Positions 63,017 through 64,000 of a DNA stretch of 64,000 nucleotides are shown here, in pieces. The DNA is from Mesorhizobium jarvisii (GTDB taxonomy: Bacteria; Pseudomonadota; Alphaproteobacteria; Rhizobiales; Rhizobiaceae): positions 124,001 to 188,000 of the forward strand of contig NZ_QZXA01000011.1 in NCBI RefSeq assembly GCF_003601985.1, read 5' to 3'. The number at the start of each line of letters is the position of its first letter. Position 1 is the first letter of the stretch. The position numbers were made by a program, and so were the translations under genes. Below the pieces are notes generated by a model. It was not told the DNA's origin, did no database searches, and saw nothing but the letters and a program-made list of their open reading frames with translations.

Positions 63017-64000
63017 ATGAGCAACGAAAGCATCGGCATATTGATCGTCGAGGACAACCGCACCAACCGGATGCCGATGGAGATGCTGGTCGGCCAGATC
63101 CCGAACTGTGTTGTCACCAGCTATCCGGCGCCGGCGGATGTGCTGCGCGATCTGCCTTCGATCAGCTTCGACCTCGGCATCGTCGACTACCAGATGCCAG
63201 GCATCAACGGCATCGAGCTCATCGAACACATCCGCAGCGACCGACGGTTCGCCGACACGCCCTTCGTGATGGTGACGGCCGATGGCGACGCCAGCACGCG
63301 CATGGATGCCATCCATGCGGGCGCCATCGAATTTCTGCACAAGCCGATCGAGCCCGTGGAGTTCAAGGCTCGCACAAGAAACCTGGTGAGGCTGTGCGAG
63401 GCGCAGAAGGAGCTTGCCCACAGGGCGGAGTGGCTGAGGAGCGAGGTGGCAAAGGCCACGCTCGAACTGCGCCACCGCGAGGAAGAGATCATAAATCGCT
63501 TGACCCTCGCCGCCGGATACAAGGACCGGGAAACCGCCATGCACACGACCAGGATGGCGCACTACAGCGCCGTGCTAGCGAAACAGCTGGGATTTTCCCC
63601 CGAGCAATGCCGCGACATCCAGCTCGCGGCACCGATGCATGACATCGGCAAGGTGGGCATTCGCGATGCTATCCTCCTTAAACAGCAGAAGCTCAGCGAT
63701 GCCGAGCGACAGCGGATGAACGAACACACACTGATCGGCAGCGCCATCCTCTCCGGATCGACATGCTCGCTGCTGAAACTGGCCGCCGAGATCGCTGAAT
63801 CGCACCATGAGCGCTGGGACGGGGATGGGTATCCAAACGGTCTCAAGGGCGAGGCAATTCCGCAGGTCGGACGCATCGCCGCGGTGGCCGATGTCTTCGA
63901 TGCCCTCACCTCGGAGCGTCCTTACAAAGCCGCATGGCCTGTCGGCCGGGCATTCGACTACATCAAGGAACAATCCGAACGCCATTTCGACCCAGCCTGC
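63017..64000 (+). CDS. Response regulator with HD-GYP domain (cut by window edge)
   Basis: The frame is open from ATG 63017 to the window end (328 codons). It has a receiver domain with Asp57 in GIVDYQMPG, a coiled linker (about 120-165) and an HD-GYP domain with MHDIGK (His208, Asp209) and HHERWDGDGYPNGL. HD-GYP domains hydrolyse cyclic di-GMP. It starts 2 bp after the kinase stop, so signal flow from kinase to c-di-GMP breakdown is likely. Confidence 0.93.
   Translation, partial: MSNESIGILIVEDNRTNRMPMEMLVGQIPNCVVTSYPAPADVLRDLPSISFDLGIVDYQMPGINGIELIEHIRSDRRFADTPFVMVTADGDASTRMDAIHAGAIEFLHKPIEPVEFKARTRNLVRLCEAQKELAHRAEWLRSEVAKATLELRHREEEIINRLTLAAGYKDRETAMHTTRMAHYSAVLAKQLGFSPEQCRDIQLAAPMHDIGKVGIRDAILLKQQKLSDAERQRMNEHTLIGSAILSGSTCSLLKLAAEIAESHHERWDGDGYPNGLKGEAIPQVGRIAAVADVFDALTSERPYKAAWPVGRAFDYIKEQSERHFDPAC

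Noticed and set aside
1..64000. CRISPR arrays, tRNA/rRNA genes, transposases, phage genes
   Set aside because: No repeated direct units with spacers, no cloverleaf-like or rRNA-like sequence, and no integrase or transposase motif were seen.

Overview
The window looks like chromosome of a Mesorhizobium-like alphaproteobacterium of the order Hyphomicrobiales (Rhizobiales). The DNA is GC-rich throughout. It carries a complete fixNOQP-fixGHIS set with FixK/FNR boxes and an FnrN-type regulator, many ABC importers, and one palindromic intergenic repeat of a kind common in rhizobial genomes. No tRNA, rRNA, CRISPR array, prophage or intact insertion sequence was seen.

Region 1 (1-14.3 kb, plus strand) is a nitrogen-compound/amide cluster. 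It holds the end of an SDR, a spermidine/putrescine-type substrate-binding protein with a frameshift, its ATPase, a polysaccharide-deacetylase-fold hydrolase, a small MCxxCG protein coupled to a CobW-type GTPase, a second binding protein with no visible signal peptide, an amidase-signature enzyme and an HxGTHxD cyclase-family hydrolase. An AraC-type regulator and an ATP-dependent hydantoinase/oxoprolinase pair (hyuA, hyuB) follow.

Region 2 (14.3-31.1 kb) has two facing operons. The plus-strand operon encodes a three-subunit molybdenum hydroxylase (FAD, 2x[2Fe-2S], Mo), a PxpA/YcsF protein, a class III aminotransferase and a SnoaL-like protein. The minus-strand operon encodes a second PxpA, a biotin carrier protein, biotin carboxylase, PxpB, PxpC and a complete Liv-type ABC importer. 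Both start behind the same 45-bp sequence (38/45 identical, ungapped, 68 bp from each start codon), which contains the LysR-type motif ATC-N9-GAT. A LysR gene is divergent from the second copy. I infer one regulon for uptake, hydroxylation, ATP-dependent ring opening and transamination of a nitrogen heterocycle or lactam. This is the strongest candidate for an undescribed system here.

Region 3 (31.2-48.6 kb) handles sugars and sugar acids. A gabD-like remnant marks the left junction. Next come an Rbs-type importer with a GntR regulator, an SDR and a galactonate-dehydratase-like enolase; then an epimerase, a second enolase-superfamily enzyme, an aldo/keto reductase, a second GntR regulator with three matching palindromic operators, and a CUT1-type sugar importer with an RraA-like aldolase.

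Region 4 (48.5-59.6 kb) is the microaerobic respiration block: ccoSIHG (fixSIHG), ccoPQON (fixPQON), a hemerythrin-domain protein, fnrN and hemN, linked by FixK/FNR boxes. Region 5 (59.6-64 kb) has a small potassium-channel protein and a signalling operon: a secreted molybdopterin-fold protein lacking the metal-ligand cysteine, a hybrid histidine kinase, and an HD-GYP response regulator that runs off the window.
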